From Nosema muscidifuracis (taxonomy: Eukaryota > Microsporidia > Nosematidae), in contig JAIOKI010000010.1 in the NCBI GenBank assembly GCA_028335825.1, forward strand, positions 434,001 to 498,000: DNA of 64,000 bases. The letters are read 5' to 3'. The notes under the pieces were generated by a model. The model searched no databases and had not been told where the DNA came from. It worked only from the letters and a program-made list of their open reading frames with translations. The first letter of the stretch is position 1, and every line of letters begins with the position of its first letter. Of this stretch, positions 29,464-38,130 are shown piece after piece. The position numbers were made by a program, and so were the translations under genes.

Positions 29464-30342
29464 CTATATTAAATTTATTCTATTTATTGCATTATATTTT
29501 TCTAATATTAATTCTGATATTTTATTAAATATTGGATCTTCTATTTTATTTCCTTTATCACTTTCCTTTCCATATGTAATATTTAAAGGAAGACTTCCAA
29601 TATATTTGATATTTTTATTATTACAAATCTCTTCAATATTTGAATTATTAAATATATTTTGTACATGTTTACATCCATCACATCTAAAATTTTTCATATT
29701 CTCTATTAATCCTATTATTTTAATATTATTTTTATCACAGAATTTAACTTGTCTTAAAACATCTTGAAAAGACATCTTTTGTGGAGTAGTAACTAGAAGT
29801 GAATAATCTACTTTAAGATAATTAACTATAGCTAAATGTTCATCTGTAATATTAGGAGGTGTATCTATTACCATAATATCATACCCATCTAAACAACTAT
29901 TTAAAAGAATATTTTTTATAATGTTAGTCTTAATAGAAGAATTATAAATTATATCTGTATTAATAAAATATCCTAAAGAAATACACCATAAATTTTTAGA
30001 TATATTTATAGGATAAATAGTCATATTAGTTTCAGTAATTATTTCTCCTTCTGTATGAGTCATCTTAGGAATAGATGGACCTGAAAGATCAAGATCAAGA
30101 ATTAGAACTTTAAGATTCATTTCTGATAAATATTCACTAATATTTCTTGTTATAGTACTTTTACCTACACCTCCCTTTCCACTCATAACAGAAATTACAA
30201 AATTAATTTTTGAAGTGTTTTTATGAATACCTGGTAAAGATTCATCTTCTTTAATTGTTCCACATAACTTCTGGTTAGGACAACCTTCACATTGCTCACT
30301 TTTTCCTAAATTTGTAGTTGGGCATTTAGTGCTTTCATGCAT
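29464..30342 (-). CDS. NBP35: Cytosolic Fe-S scaffold P-loop ATPase Nbp35
   Basis: Mrp/Nbp35-class deviant P-loop NTPase that assembles [4Fe-4S] clusters for cytosolic and nuclear proteins upstream of Nar1. The N-terminal cluster-binding cysteines that separate Nbp35 from Cfd1 are present (CPTTNLGKSEQCEGCPNQKLC begins at residue 7). The P-loop is VMSGKGGVGKS, switch segments DLDLSGPSIPKM and MVIDTPPN follow, and the bridging CxxC is in RCDGCKHVQNIF. Length 292 is near normal. The spacing after the first cysteine is a little shorter than in yeast. The ATG at 30342 follows TATCCTT. It supports clients such as DNA repair enzymes and ribosome recycling factors. Confidence 0.92.
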   Translation of the reverse strand: MHESTKCPTTNLGKSEQCEGCPNQKLCGTIKEDESLPGIHKNTSKINFVISVMSGKGGVGKSTITRNISEYLSEMNLKVLILDLDLSGPSIPKMTHTEGEIITETNMTIYPINISKNLWCISLGYFINTDIIYNSSIKTNIIKNILLNSCLDGYDIMVIDTPPNITDEHLAIVNYLKVDYSLLVTTPQKMSFQDVLRQVKFCDKNNIKIIGLIENMKNFRCDGCKHVQNIFNNSNIEEICNNKNIKYIGSLPLNITYGKESDKGNKIEDPIFNKISELILEKYNAINRINLI

Positions 30343-30664
30343 AAGGATAAAAAAATAAAAAATAAAATTTTCTAAATATAAAATTGAAGGAAGTGATGAT
30401 GAAATTGAAATTTTCTAAATATTAAATATTAAAACTTTCTAAATATTAAATATTAACTTTCTAAATATAAAATTGAAGGAAGTGATGATGAAATCTACTG
30501 ATAAGACTTTACTAGATAAAAAATATAAACTCTTAATTATAACATTAAGAATTATTCCTTATCAATATAAACTTCTTTTATGTTAATAAAATTTACTTTT
30601 ATAAGGGTTAAAAATAAATATTTGAATTTCAAACTTTTTATATTTATTTTTTACCCTTCTTTTT
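30343..30664. repeat. Gap between NBP35 and the DUF167 gene with duplicated 40-bp segments
   Basis: AAATTGAAGGAAGTGATGAT occurs at about 30381 and 30471 with TTTCTAAATATTAAATATTA units between. 30603-30645 resembles 58808-58851 (see findings). No gene seen. Confidence 0.6.
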
Positions 30665-30940
30665 ATGAAAAATTCTAAACTTAATATAACTGTCATTCCT
30701 AACTCACAATGTACAAAAATACGTAGCATAGACGAATACGAAATAAAAATCTGCATAAATGAGGCACCAGAAAATAATAAAGCAAATAACGAATTAATTA
30801 AATATCTTAGTAAGGTACTGAAAATAGACAAAAAAAATATTTCTATAATATCTGGATTTACTAATAAGCATAAAGTACTTATAATTAAGGATTGTGAAGA
30901 ATATCTTTCTATATTGGAGAATGAATTATCTAAAGGTTAA
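30665..30940 (+). CDS. DUF167 (YggU-like) family protein
   Basis: 91 residues matching the small alpha/beta DUF167 fold: ITVIPNSQCTKI at the start, EIKICINEAPENNKANNELI in the middle (family signature of the type l-x-A-P-x-d-G-k-A-N-x-x-L), then LSKVLKIDKKNISIISGFTN and KVLIIKD. The family is widespread in bacteria and eukaryotes. Its function is not established. In this protein Pro-Glu-Asn-Asn-Lys replaces the usual Pro-x-Asp-Gly-Lys. ATG 30665 follows TTACCCTTCTTTTT, a good start context. Confidence 0.85.
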   Translation: MKNSKLNITVIPNSQCTKIRSIDEYEIKICINEAPENNKANNELIKYLSKVLKIDKKNISIISGFTNKHKVLIIKDCEEYLSILENELSKG

Positions 30941-31134
30941 AAGTTTGATTTATATAGTAAAAAATAGTAGAATTATAATAATATAATAAAGTTAATTATA
31001 TAATATAAATATAATAATAAAGTTAAATATACTAAAACTAATAGAAATATATTAATATAAATATAATAATATAATAGAAATATATCAAAATAAATATATA
31101 ATATAATTATATTAATATAAAAATATAAATATTT

Positions 31135-32340
31135 TTAAATCCTTTCCTTTAATTTAGTATACTTCTTACAAAGTTTAACTAATCTCTCCCATTTATTGAT
31201 AATTTGTAAGGCTTTATTTTTAGTTTCATTCTTCCAATAAAAATCAAAAAATTCAAATATGAAATTACTTACCAAAAATAAATCTTTTTTGTAAATAAAA
31301 ACTCCTTTATAAATAGGATTACCACGATTAAATCCTACAAAACATTTTCTAAATTCAATTTTTAATTTCTTACAAACAATCTCGTCATATTCATTTTGTA
31401 TATAAACACAATTTTTTGGTATGTGATTGGGATGAAGAAAATCTTGATATCCTTTATCAATCATATCATTTACAATAATATTTTCTACTTGATCTTCAGA
31501 ATAAAAATTAAATTCATTATGTGATTTTAAACATTTTTCATTCTTTTTTGGTTGTTTACCTTGTCTATAGAAATATTTCTCAGATTTCAAATTTAATATA
31601 TTTTTTCTTAAATGAACAGGCTCACCTTTAAAAAATCCACAAATATCTTTTTTTTTATTAAGTATCTGGTTATGTCTAAGAAGACTTTCTAAACAATATA
31701 TTGGATGTTTTTTAAATTTTATAAGTGATGTAGGTATTTCTTTAAGTCTTTTATTATCTAAATCTTTAAACTTCTCTATACCTAATAAATTAAATTCTTT
31801 GTTATCAGGTAACGTTTTATTAAACTTAAGAAAATATCCAAATATTTCATAAAAAATTGAATGATTTTTCATATTTGTACTAAAATACCATGAAAAATCA
31901 TTAATCGAACTACTACTATCAATATAGAACACTGATCCTTGATATTTCTTTGTATTTTTAATAATTACATTATTAACGAATATTTCAAGAAAAGATTCAA
32001 TTTTCTTTCCATTAATTACAAAATATATTCTGCTAAAGATTTTATGTTCATTTAAATATTTAAAATATTTTATATTTTTTATATAATCAGTAAAATAATA
32101 CGAAGAACTTTCTTGAATATCAGGTGATTTAAGAACTTGATACATCTTCTGAATAATATTGAAATCTATATATTCATCTATTTTTGGAATATCTATTTTA
32201 GTAAAGAAGGTTTTAAATATTTTTGTAAGAGAAATTAATATATTTAATTTAATGTCTCTACTTTTTAATTTTTCTTTTATATCAACTATTATGTTTATAT
32301 CATCTTTATAAACTTCTTCCCATCCTTCGTCAGATTCCAT
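31135..32340 (-). CDS. RAD4: Rad4/XPC-type nucleotide excision repair damage sensor
   Basis: Rad4/XPC finds helix-distorting lesions and recruits TFIIH. The transglutaminase-like domain (about 90-200) is shortened. Beta-hairpin domain 1 is clear at about 205-260 (SLIKFKKHPIYCLESLLRHN then GFFKGEPVHLRKNILNLKS, the family's K-x-H-P-x-Y-x-L-E-R-H-L and G-E-P-V-Y-x-R). BHD2 is compact. BHD3 is seen near 305-365 (HIPKNCVYIQNE then FRKCFVGFNRGNPIYKGVFIYKKD, the A-V-V-G-F-x-F region). At 401 residues it is about half of yeast Rad4. The start follows TTTCCCCCTTT. It works in the nucleus, probably with a Rad23-like partner not seen here. Confidence 0.88.
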   Translation of the reverse strand: MESDEGWEEVYKDDINIIVDIKEKLKSRDIKLNILISLTKIFKTFFTKIDIPKIDEYIDFNIIQKMYQVLKSPDIQESSSYYFTDYIKNIKYFKYLNEHKIFSRIYFVINGKKIESFLEIFVNNVIIKNTKKYQGSVFYIDSSSSINDFSWYFSTNMKNHSIFYEIFGYFLKFNKTLPDNKEFNLLGIEKFKDLDNKRLKEIPTSLIKFKKHPIYCLESLLRHNQILNKKKDICGFFKGEPVHLRKNILNLKSEKYFYRQGKQPKKNEKCLKSHNEFNFYSEDQVENIIVNDMIDKGYQDFLHPNHIPKNCVYIQNEYDEIVCKKLKIEFRKCFVGFNRGNPIYKGVFIYKKDLFLVSNFIFEFFDFYWKNETKNKALQIINKWERLVKLCKKYTKLKERI

Positions 32341-33087
32341 AAAGGGGGAAAGAATTTAAACTAAAATTGAAAAAAGAATAATTTACTTAAAGATATTGAC
32401 TTTTATAAGAATTTAAACTAAAATTGAAAAAATAATAATTTACTTAAAAATATTGACTTTTATAAGAATTTAAACTAAAATTGAAAAAAGAATAATTTAT
32501 TTAAAAATATTGACTTTTATAAGAAATTAAACTAAAATTGAAAAAAGAATAATTTACATAAAAATATTGAATTTTATAAGAAATTAAATATATAACACAT
32601 ATAAATAAATTTAATAGTTATATTGACTCTTATAAAAAATTAAATATATAACACATATAAATAAATTAATCTAAAATCATAATCTAATATAAAAAAATTA
32701 AATATATAACACATATAAATAAATTAATCTAAAATCATAATCTAATTTAAATATACTAAGAAATCGTATTGAATGTTATTGTTTAAATTTGTAAAATTAC
32801 ATATAAATAAAAAAAACAACGAAAATATTTTAATATTCGATAAAATTTTATAAATAAAATAAAAATATAAATTTTCGACATTCAATTTTACTTTTGTTTG
32901 TTTGTAAATTAATTAATAAAATTTATGACTAAAAAAATACAAAAAAAAATTCTAGTTCAAATGTTTAAATTTACTAATTAAACTATACTACAATTTTTTT
33001 TTATATAATTTTTTTTGTTTGTTTGGTAAACTCAAAAAATTAATTTATCATAATTTTAACTATAAATAGAAGAAAAACAATACCCTT
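32341..33087. repeat. 57-bp tandem array and long promoter region of the secreted protein gene at 33088
   Basis: From 32352 a 57-base unit (GAATTTAAACTAAAATTGAA and on) occurs in four near-identical copies with a partial fifth, starting right at the RAD4 start context. 32580-32740 holds two or three copies of ACATATAAATAAATTAATCT. From 32880 the sequence changes to a promoter-like region with two GTTTGTTTG elements. Confidence 0.7.
33017..33053 (+). promoter_or_regulatory. GTTTGTTTG plus AATTAATTTATCATAA promoter element
   Basis: GTTTGTTTG at 33017-33025 and AATTAATTTATCATAA at 33038-33053 lie 35 bases before the ATG of the secreted protein gene at 33088. The same pair at nearly the same distance precedes the secreted protein gene at 41870. 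A related GTTTGTTTG with AAATTAATTAAT is at 32896-32916. Confidence 0.55.
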
Positions 33088-33867
33088 ATGTTACAGCTCT
33101 TAGCATTCACTATTTCTACTGTAAGTTGTGGATTAAGTCCTTCATTGAATGGATTTCCAGGATTGCATCATAGAGAAAATAACAGAACTTGGAAAGAAAT
33201 AAAATATGTTGACCTTTTGTCCTCAAATAAGAACCCATCTGATGATGCTATAACAACCATTTACGGATCTATACCAGCTCTTGAAACTCAAGTCACAAGT
33301 CCAGAAGCTTATTTTAGAAGAAGACAAGGTGATAACGATTTTAATGAAGCTAGAGAATATTTAGTAACTGCTATAGAAAAATTTAAGGATTCAAGTGTAC
33401 TTGATAGTCTGGCTGTAGAATATCTTTTAAAATTATTCAATGATTTTATCAAAAGATCTAGGGATGTTGGAAACTGTGTTGATGTTGAATTCAATTACTC
33501 TGGAAGAGAAATGTTAAACTCTCCACCTTGTGAAGTTGCTGCTGCTTTGATTAATGCAAGAGCTTACAGAGCTTTGTTTGGAATATGGTTAAAAAGAATG
33601 AGCAAAAAACTTGCTGGAAAATGCGGTTCAGTTTCTTCAAAATCTGAAAACATTACATTAACTCAATTATATGCTGTTTATTCTAAGATCGTTGTTGATA
33701 CATTATTAGCTAAAGTAAATACTGACAGATTAACTTCTGGTCAAGATCCAGAAAATGTAACTGTAAAATACTTCGTTGCTATCCCAAAAAATAATGTAAG
33801 CAATGGATTAGCTAACCCAATTTTGAACGTTGATACTATGGTTAATCCAAGCTCAATTGAGAAATAA
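33088..33867 (+). CDS. Secreted protein of unknown family, spore wall or polar tube candidate
   Basis: 259 residues with a signal peptide (MLQLLAFTISTVSC, cleavage near residue 14) and no membrane span after it. The body is helical, with few cysteines (near 131, 148 and 178), an FRRRQGDNDF segment and a C-terminal Asn/Val/Pro-rich tail (NPILNVDTMVNPSSIEK). Codon choice is richer in C/G-ending codons than most neighbours, suggesting high expression. ATG 33088 follows ATACCCTT. With the genes at 36021 and 41870 it forms a local set of three secreted proteins with long upstream regions. Structural spore protein is inference; I do not recognise the family. Confidence 0.75.
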   Translation: MLQLLAFTISTVSCGLSPSLNGFPGLHHRENNRTWKEIKYVDLLSSNKNPSDDAITTIYGSIPALETQVTSPEAYFRRRQGDNDFNEAREYLVTAIEKFKDSSVLDSLAVEYLLKLFNDFIKRSRDVGNCVDVEFNYSGREMLNSPPCEVAAALINARAYRALFGIWLKRMSKKLAGKCGSVSSKSENITLTQLYAVYSKIVVDTLLAKVNTDRLTSGQDPENVTVKYFVAIPKNNVSNGLANPILNVDTMVNPSSIEK

Positions 33868-33909
33868 ATGTATAATCTTTTAATTAATTACAGTTTTCTA
33901 TCAATTTTA

Positions 33910-34659
33910 TTATTTTTTTACTTTAGACTTTTGATTTAGAAAAGCTTTCATTTTTCTTCTGAGATTATTGTTAAATTTTATTTGTTGTTCTTCATTTGAA
34001 TAGAAACAAATTTCACTCTCTGACTCAACATCTTCACTATATTTATGAATACTTTCAAGATCTTTTTTACTTAAAAAGGTTCTAGATTCTATTTTAGGTT
34101 TAACATTTTTAAATTTAACACCTTTTGATTTTTTATTAGTTATATATTCAGTGCTTTCTGATTCTATTTCAGTCGACTTGATTACTTTATCTTGAGTGAC
34201 ATTTTTTTTCAATTTCTTTTTTTCATCTTTTTTTTTCTTTTTATCTTCTATTAATTTAACTTTTTTGATTTTTTCTTTTGGCTTTTTTAGTTTAACTTTC
34301 TTGATTTTATTCTTACTCTGCTTATGTTCTTCAAATGATTCTGATCTCGAAATATTATCTAAAGAAGTTTCAAGCTCACTAATCTTCTTAAGATTATGTT
34401 TTTCGCTCAACTGATCGACACTTTTTTGAAGTTCAGATAAATCAAAAGATTCGGATTCTTTTTTCGACTTAATTTTCGATTTATTTTTCTTCTTTTTTTT
34501 TCTATAAGAATCTATAATATCAATACCAAGATCTTCATTAGGGTTGCTTACTACTGTAACATTTGATGAATTTTCTTCATTATTTTGCTTAATGTCTCGT
34601 TTATTCTTTTTTTTAGGTGTACACACTGAAAAAATTCTTGAAATGCAGTTATAGGCCAT
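33910..34659 (-). CDS. Lysine-rich disordered protein, unknown
   Basis: 249 residues dominated by Lys, Ser and Glu, with KKKKKNKSKIK and KVKLKKPKEKIKKVKL runs and SESE-type acidic-serine patches that could be kinase sites. The first 15 residues contain three hydrophobic or Cys residues (MAYNCISRIFSVC) but no signal peptide. No folded domain is seen. It ends 43 bases from the convergent secreted protein gene. The start has AACCTG before the ATG. Nuclear or nucleolar location is plausible from the basic runs, but this is inference. Length and absence of stops support a real gene. Confidence 0.6.
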   Translation of the reverse strand: MAYNCISRIFSVCTPKKKNKRDIKQNNEENSSNVTVVSNPNEDLGIDIIDSYRKKKKKNKSKIKSKKESESFDLSELQKSVDQLSEKHNLKKISELETSLDNISRSESFEEHKQSKNKIKKVKLKKPKEKIKKVKLIEDKKKKKDEKKKLKKNVTQDKVIKSTEIESESTEYITNKKSKGVKFKNVKPKIESRTFLSKKDLESIHKYSEDVESESEICFYSNEEQQIKFNNNLRRKMKAFLNQKSKVKK

Positions 34660-35454
34660 CAGGTTAAGTTTTATTTTTCTTAGTTTTAGTAAATAAAATT
34701 AGTTGTTTAGAATTTAACCAATAAAATATTATTTTCTTTGTTTATTGGATGATTTATAGTGTGTTTCATTTATATGATTTTTATTGTAGCAAAAGTGAAA
34801 TTATAAATTTAATTTATATATTAAACTAGTTATTTGTATTTATAATAGTTTCTTGACATTTATATATCATTATAAACTGGTTTTATCGTATTTATTTTAT
34901 TTTTTATAATTAGATTTCATTTATATATCATTATAAACTGGTTTTATTGTATTTATTTTATTTTCTATAGTTAGATGTCATTTATATATCATCTTAAACT
35001 AGTTTTCTCTGTATTTCTAATGATTATATGCCTTCCTAAACAATTTTTTTTATTAATTATTCTATATATTGTTAATATTGATTTGATAAATGTCTCGCCA
35101 TTATAAAAAATTATATAAATTAAGCAATAAATTAAATTTATTTTTCAAATAATAAAACCAAAGATATTTATAGTAAACATGTTAAATGAAACTGTCTTTA
35201 AGTTGTTTCAGTTTAATTGATGTATTTTTGTACAAAAAATTACTGTTTCACAAATAATTGTTTTTTAATAACTAATTAGGTTTATTATACTTTAAAAATC
35301 CAGCTATGATAAAGTGGAAAAAAATAATATATTTGAAATATTTGTTTATAAATTGAAAAGTAGGAGAACATAGAATTTTAATTTTAAATCAATTTTACTG
35401 GTTCATTATTTCATAAAATTTTTATAAAAAGTAAATAAATTAAATTTTATTAGA
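34660..35454. other. AT-rich gap with short duplications, no gene seen
   Basis: 34860-35020 has three copies of a unit of about 65 bases with TTATATATCATTATAAACTG. The rest is low complexity without an open frame or clear start context. Confidence 0.55.
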
Positions 35455-36021
35455 TCATTTTGCTTTAGACTTAAGAGCTGCGGCAGGAGTAGAAGCTCCT
35501 TCTCCAGTTGAAGGTGCTTTTTCTCCTTCACCAGATCCTTGTGCGTCTTCACCATTCTCTTTATCATCATCTTCATCACTTTCTTTTGTTTCTGCACCTT
35601 CTAAGTCAGGTCCAAATGTAACTTGTTGTTCGTCTGACTTAGTTGCATTATCAAGTTGTTGCTCAGCAATTTGAAAGACTGACTCTGGCATATTCCTTAA
35701 AGCTGAAGAATCAGCATATATAGCCATGACTGAAACAGCTTGCATATTATTTTCTTTAGCTTTAGCAGCAACATCTGTGAGACTCATTGGTTCTTGGTCT
35801 TTTGGTGGATGTAATTTATTTTTTTCAAATTTATCATCTTGATTTTCAGTCTCATTTAACCCATCTTTATTTACAATGATACTTTCATCTTCTTTCGTAG
35901 GATTTCCATCATTTTTCTCTGATCCTGAAGAATTAGGATCTTTATTATTATTATTATTTTCAGCTTCACATACAGCCATTTGGAATATAGAAAATAGAAG
36001 TATAAAAAAGAAGTTATTCAT
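35455..36021 (-). CDS. Secreted acidic protein, unknown
   Basis: 188 residues: signal peptide MNNFFFILLFSIFQMAVCEA, an Asn/Asp/Glu/Ser-rich stretch (about 20-75), a short helical part with DVAAKAKENNMQAVSVMAIY, and a Glu/Asp/Gly/Ser tail ending in a small basic KSKAK. After the leader cysteine there are no cysteines. Codon use is richer in G/C than the window average, like the two other secreted proteins. No CCC lies close to this ATG, unusual for the window. AAACAAATAGTTTAC stands about 135 bases upstream. It could be an acidic spore-wall, polar-tube-associated or vacuolar matrix protein. I cannot assign a family. Confidence 0.7.
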   Translation of the reverse strand: MNNFFFILLFSIFQMAVCEAENNNNNKDPNSSGSEKNDGNPTKEDESIIVNKDGLNETENQDDKFEKNKLHPPKDQEPMSLTDVAAKAKENNMQAVSVMAIYADSSALRNMPESVFQIAEQQLDNATKSDEQQVTFGPDLEGAETKESDEDDDKENGEDAQGSGEGEKAPSTGEGASTPAAALKSKAK

Positions 36022-37133
36022 TTATTTTCTGTTCTTGTTTTCTTTTTTATATTTTTTCTACGAAACAACGTTACAAAAGTGTTTTATCCTGAAACATAAT
36101 TGCTAGAATGAAGATTTTCAATAAGTTAAATGAATATCTATAATTTATTAAAGAAACAAATAGTTTACAATACAAAGAAATGTATCAAACATAAAACTTT
36201 AAAATCAAAAAAAAATAAATTGTAATAAGTAAAATCTTGATATTTTATATATCTATATTTGAAGTTTAATTCACTCAATTTCAATATTTTATAATGTAAA
36301 AAATGATTTGTTCTCTAAATAAAACATTGTTTTATGTATTTTGAGTTTTTTAGCATAATAAAAATATTCTATTAATTTAATTTGGATGCTATTATATTAA
36401 AAAAATATAATAGATGACATAAAAGTAGAAATTTTATATGATCATTTTTTGAACAAAAATAATATTTGTTATAAAATAAGTAAATAAGCAAGTAGTAAAT
36501 TTGAATATATCATGATATGACTCATTCTCTAATATAGATAGATTAAAAATACTTCTTAACTTGCATTATTTAAAAGATGCAATAAACTTAAAAAATAATG
36601 TAAAACATTTAATTCAATCAGAATAATAAATTTAGGATGCTACTTACTTTTAAAAATTATGTATTAACTTTTAAAAATCTATTTAATTAAAAGTATTCAT
36701 GAAAGTAAAAAAAATATAAATTATTTAAGAAGTCTCTTTTTGCACATTATTAATTTAAATTTAATAAAATGTACTTACGAGCTAAGATTTATTAAATGGA
36801 AATTACATACTAAAATTTTTTAAAAGATATTTATAAATTTAAATTTTCAAATGAAAATTATTAACTAAGTCTTATGGCACTCAAAAATAAATATCTATTA
36901 GATGGTACTAATGAATAAAATAATAAAATGTAATTATTAACGAATATTTATTAGATAATAATTATGAACTAAGCTTTTTTAAAAGATTTGTAATTTAATT
37001 TAAACAGATAAAAAAATTCTCAAATATCTTATTAAAAAATAATTATATTTCTGAATGTATACAATTTTTTTAATTGGTCTTTTACATTCTTTTTTGTTTA
37101 AATTTAGATTGTTTTTATTTATTTACCCTTATT
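36022..37133. other. 1.1-kb AT-rich gap, no gene seen
   Basis: It contains the upstream regions of two divergent genes. It lacks strong tandem repeats and shows a weak periodic set of TTATTAAAT/ATTAATTTAA words at 36300-37000. No CCC context with an open frame apart from that of the USP gene. Confidence 0.5.
37125..37130 (+). promoter_or_regulatory. CCC start context deciding the USP start
   Basis: ACCCTT lies three bases before ATG 37134. The longer in-frame extension starts at a TTG and codes an unrelated hydrophobic stretch. Confidence 0.65.
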
Positions 37134-38027
37134 ATGGTAGTTAGAGCAAAAAGAATTATTTTAGAACCCAAGGGCATAAAAAATACAGGAAACACGTGCT
37201 TCTTTAATTCATCTATTCAATGTTTGTTATCTATATCAGAGCTTACAACTTACTACAAAGAAACAGAATTTGATTCTAAAATGCCTATTTCAAAAGCATT
37301 TTCGGAATTTATACAAGACTATGATAAGAGTAAATTAGTATCACCAAGCAGATTTCAAAATATTATAAATAATAAGCTTAGTCTCTTTGACGGGTCACAA
37401 CAGGATTCGCATGAGTTTGTTATCAGATTTTTAGAATTATTACACGATGAATTACCAAATAATTTTAAAGATTTTAATAATAAAGAACAGTTTCTCGAAC
37501 ATTGTAGTACAAACATAATATCAAAATTATTCTACAGTTTTAATAAGCAGACAGTGCTTTGTCCAAATTGTGGATATAAATCAGAATCTTTTGTTTTATT
37601 GAATATGATGCAAATTGATGTAAAGGAAACAACTCAAAAAGGTCTTACTCAGATATTTGAGAAGGAAAAAATAGATGGATCCGATGTTTGGAGATGCCAA
37701 GAATGTTCTTATAAAAAGTCAGCCATAAAAAGTATAGAAGTTATTATTTATCCTCACATTCTTATCTTATATATCAAAAGATTTAATTCTACGATGTATA
37801 AAAATAATAATTCCATTAATATTGATGAAAAAATTAAATTTGGAAATAGTACTTATTTTTATATGGGAGTTGTGTGCCATAGTGGAAGTTTGAATGAAGG
37901 CCATTATTATTCTAATGCTAAAAGAGGAGGAAAATGGATTAGTTTTAATGATTCATCTATTTCTTCTAATACAAGTAATTTTAGTGGTAATAATCCATAC
38001 ATGGTATTTTATACGAAGACGATTTAA
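37134..38027 (+). CDS. Ubiquitin-specific protease (USP/UBP, peptidase C19)
   Basis: It removes ubiquitin from proteins. The Cys box GIKNTGNTCFFNSSIQCLL gives catalytic Cys22. The following QQDSHEFVIRFLELLHDEL, the zinc-binding CPNCGYK and CQECSYK pairs, ILILYIKRFN, and the His box GHYYSNA with WISFNDSSI are in canonical order. At 297 residues it is a bare catalytic domain without localisation modules. The closest type may be a small Ubp-like core enzyme, but the orthologue cannot be named. It pairs with DSK2, the RING protein and RPT4 as ubiquitin-proteasome components of the window. Confidence 0.92.
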   Translation: MVVRAKRIILEPKGIKNTGNTCFFNSSIQCLLSISELTTYYKETEFDSKMPISKAFSEFIQDYDKSKLVSPSRFQNIINNKLSLFDGSQQDSHEFVIRFLELLHDELPNNFKDFNNKEQFLEHCSTNIISKLFYSFNKQTVLCPNCGYKSESFVLLNMMQIDVKETTQKGLTQIFEKEKIDGSDVWRCQECSYKKSAIKSIEVIIYPHILILYIKRFNSTMYKNNNSINIDEKIKFGNSTYFYMGVVCHSGSLNEGHYYSNAKRGGKWISFNDSSISSNTSNFSGNNPYMVFYTKTI

Positions 38028-38130
38028 TAAAATATTTTATACCTGCATTAAAACTTTAAAAAAATAATTTGTTGGTATGTTTTTATGCATTTAAACTTAA
38101 AATAAATTTAAATTTTCGCCCTAGCATAAA

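Noticed and set aside
33088-33867. Naming this gene as a specific polar tube protein (PTP4 or PTP5)
   Set aside because: Size and secretion fit, but I cannot recall enough matching residues to support a named assignment.
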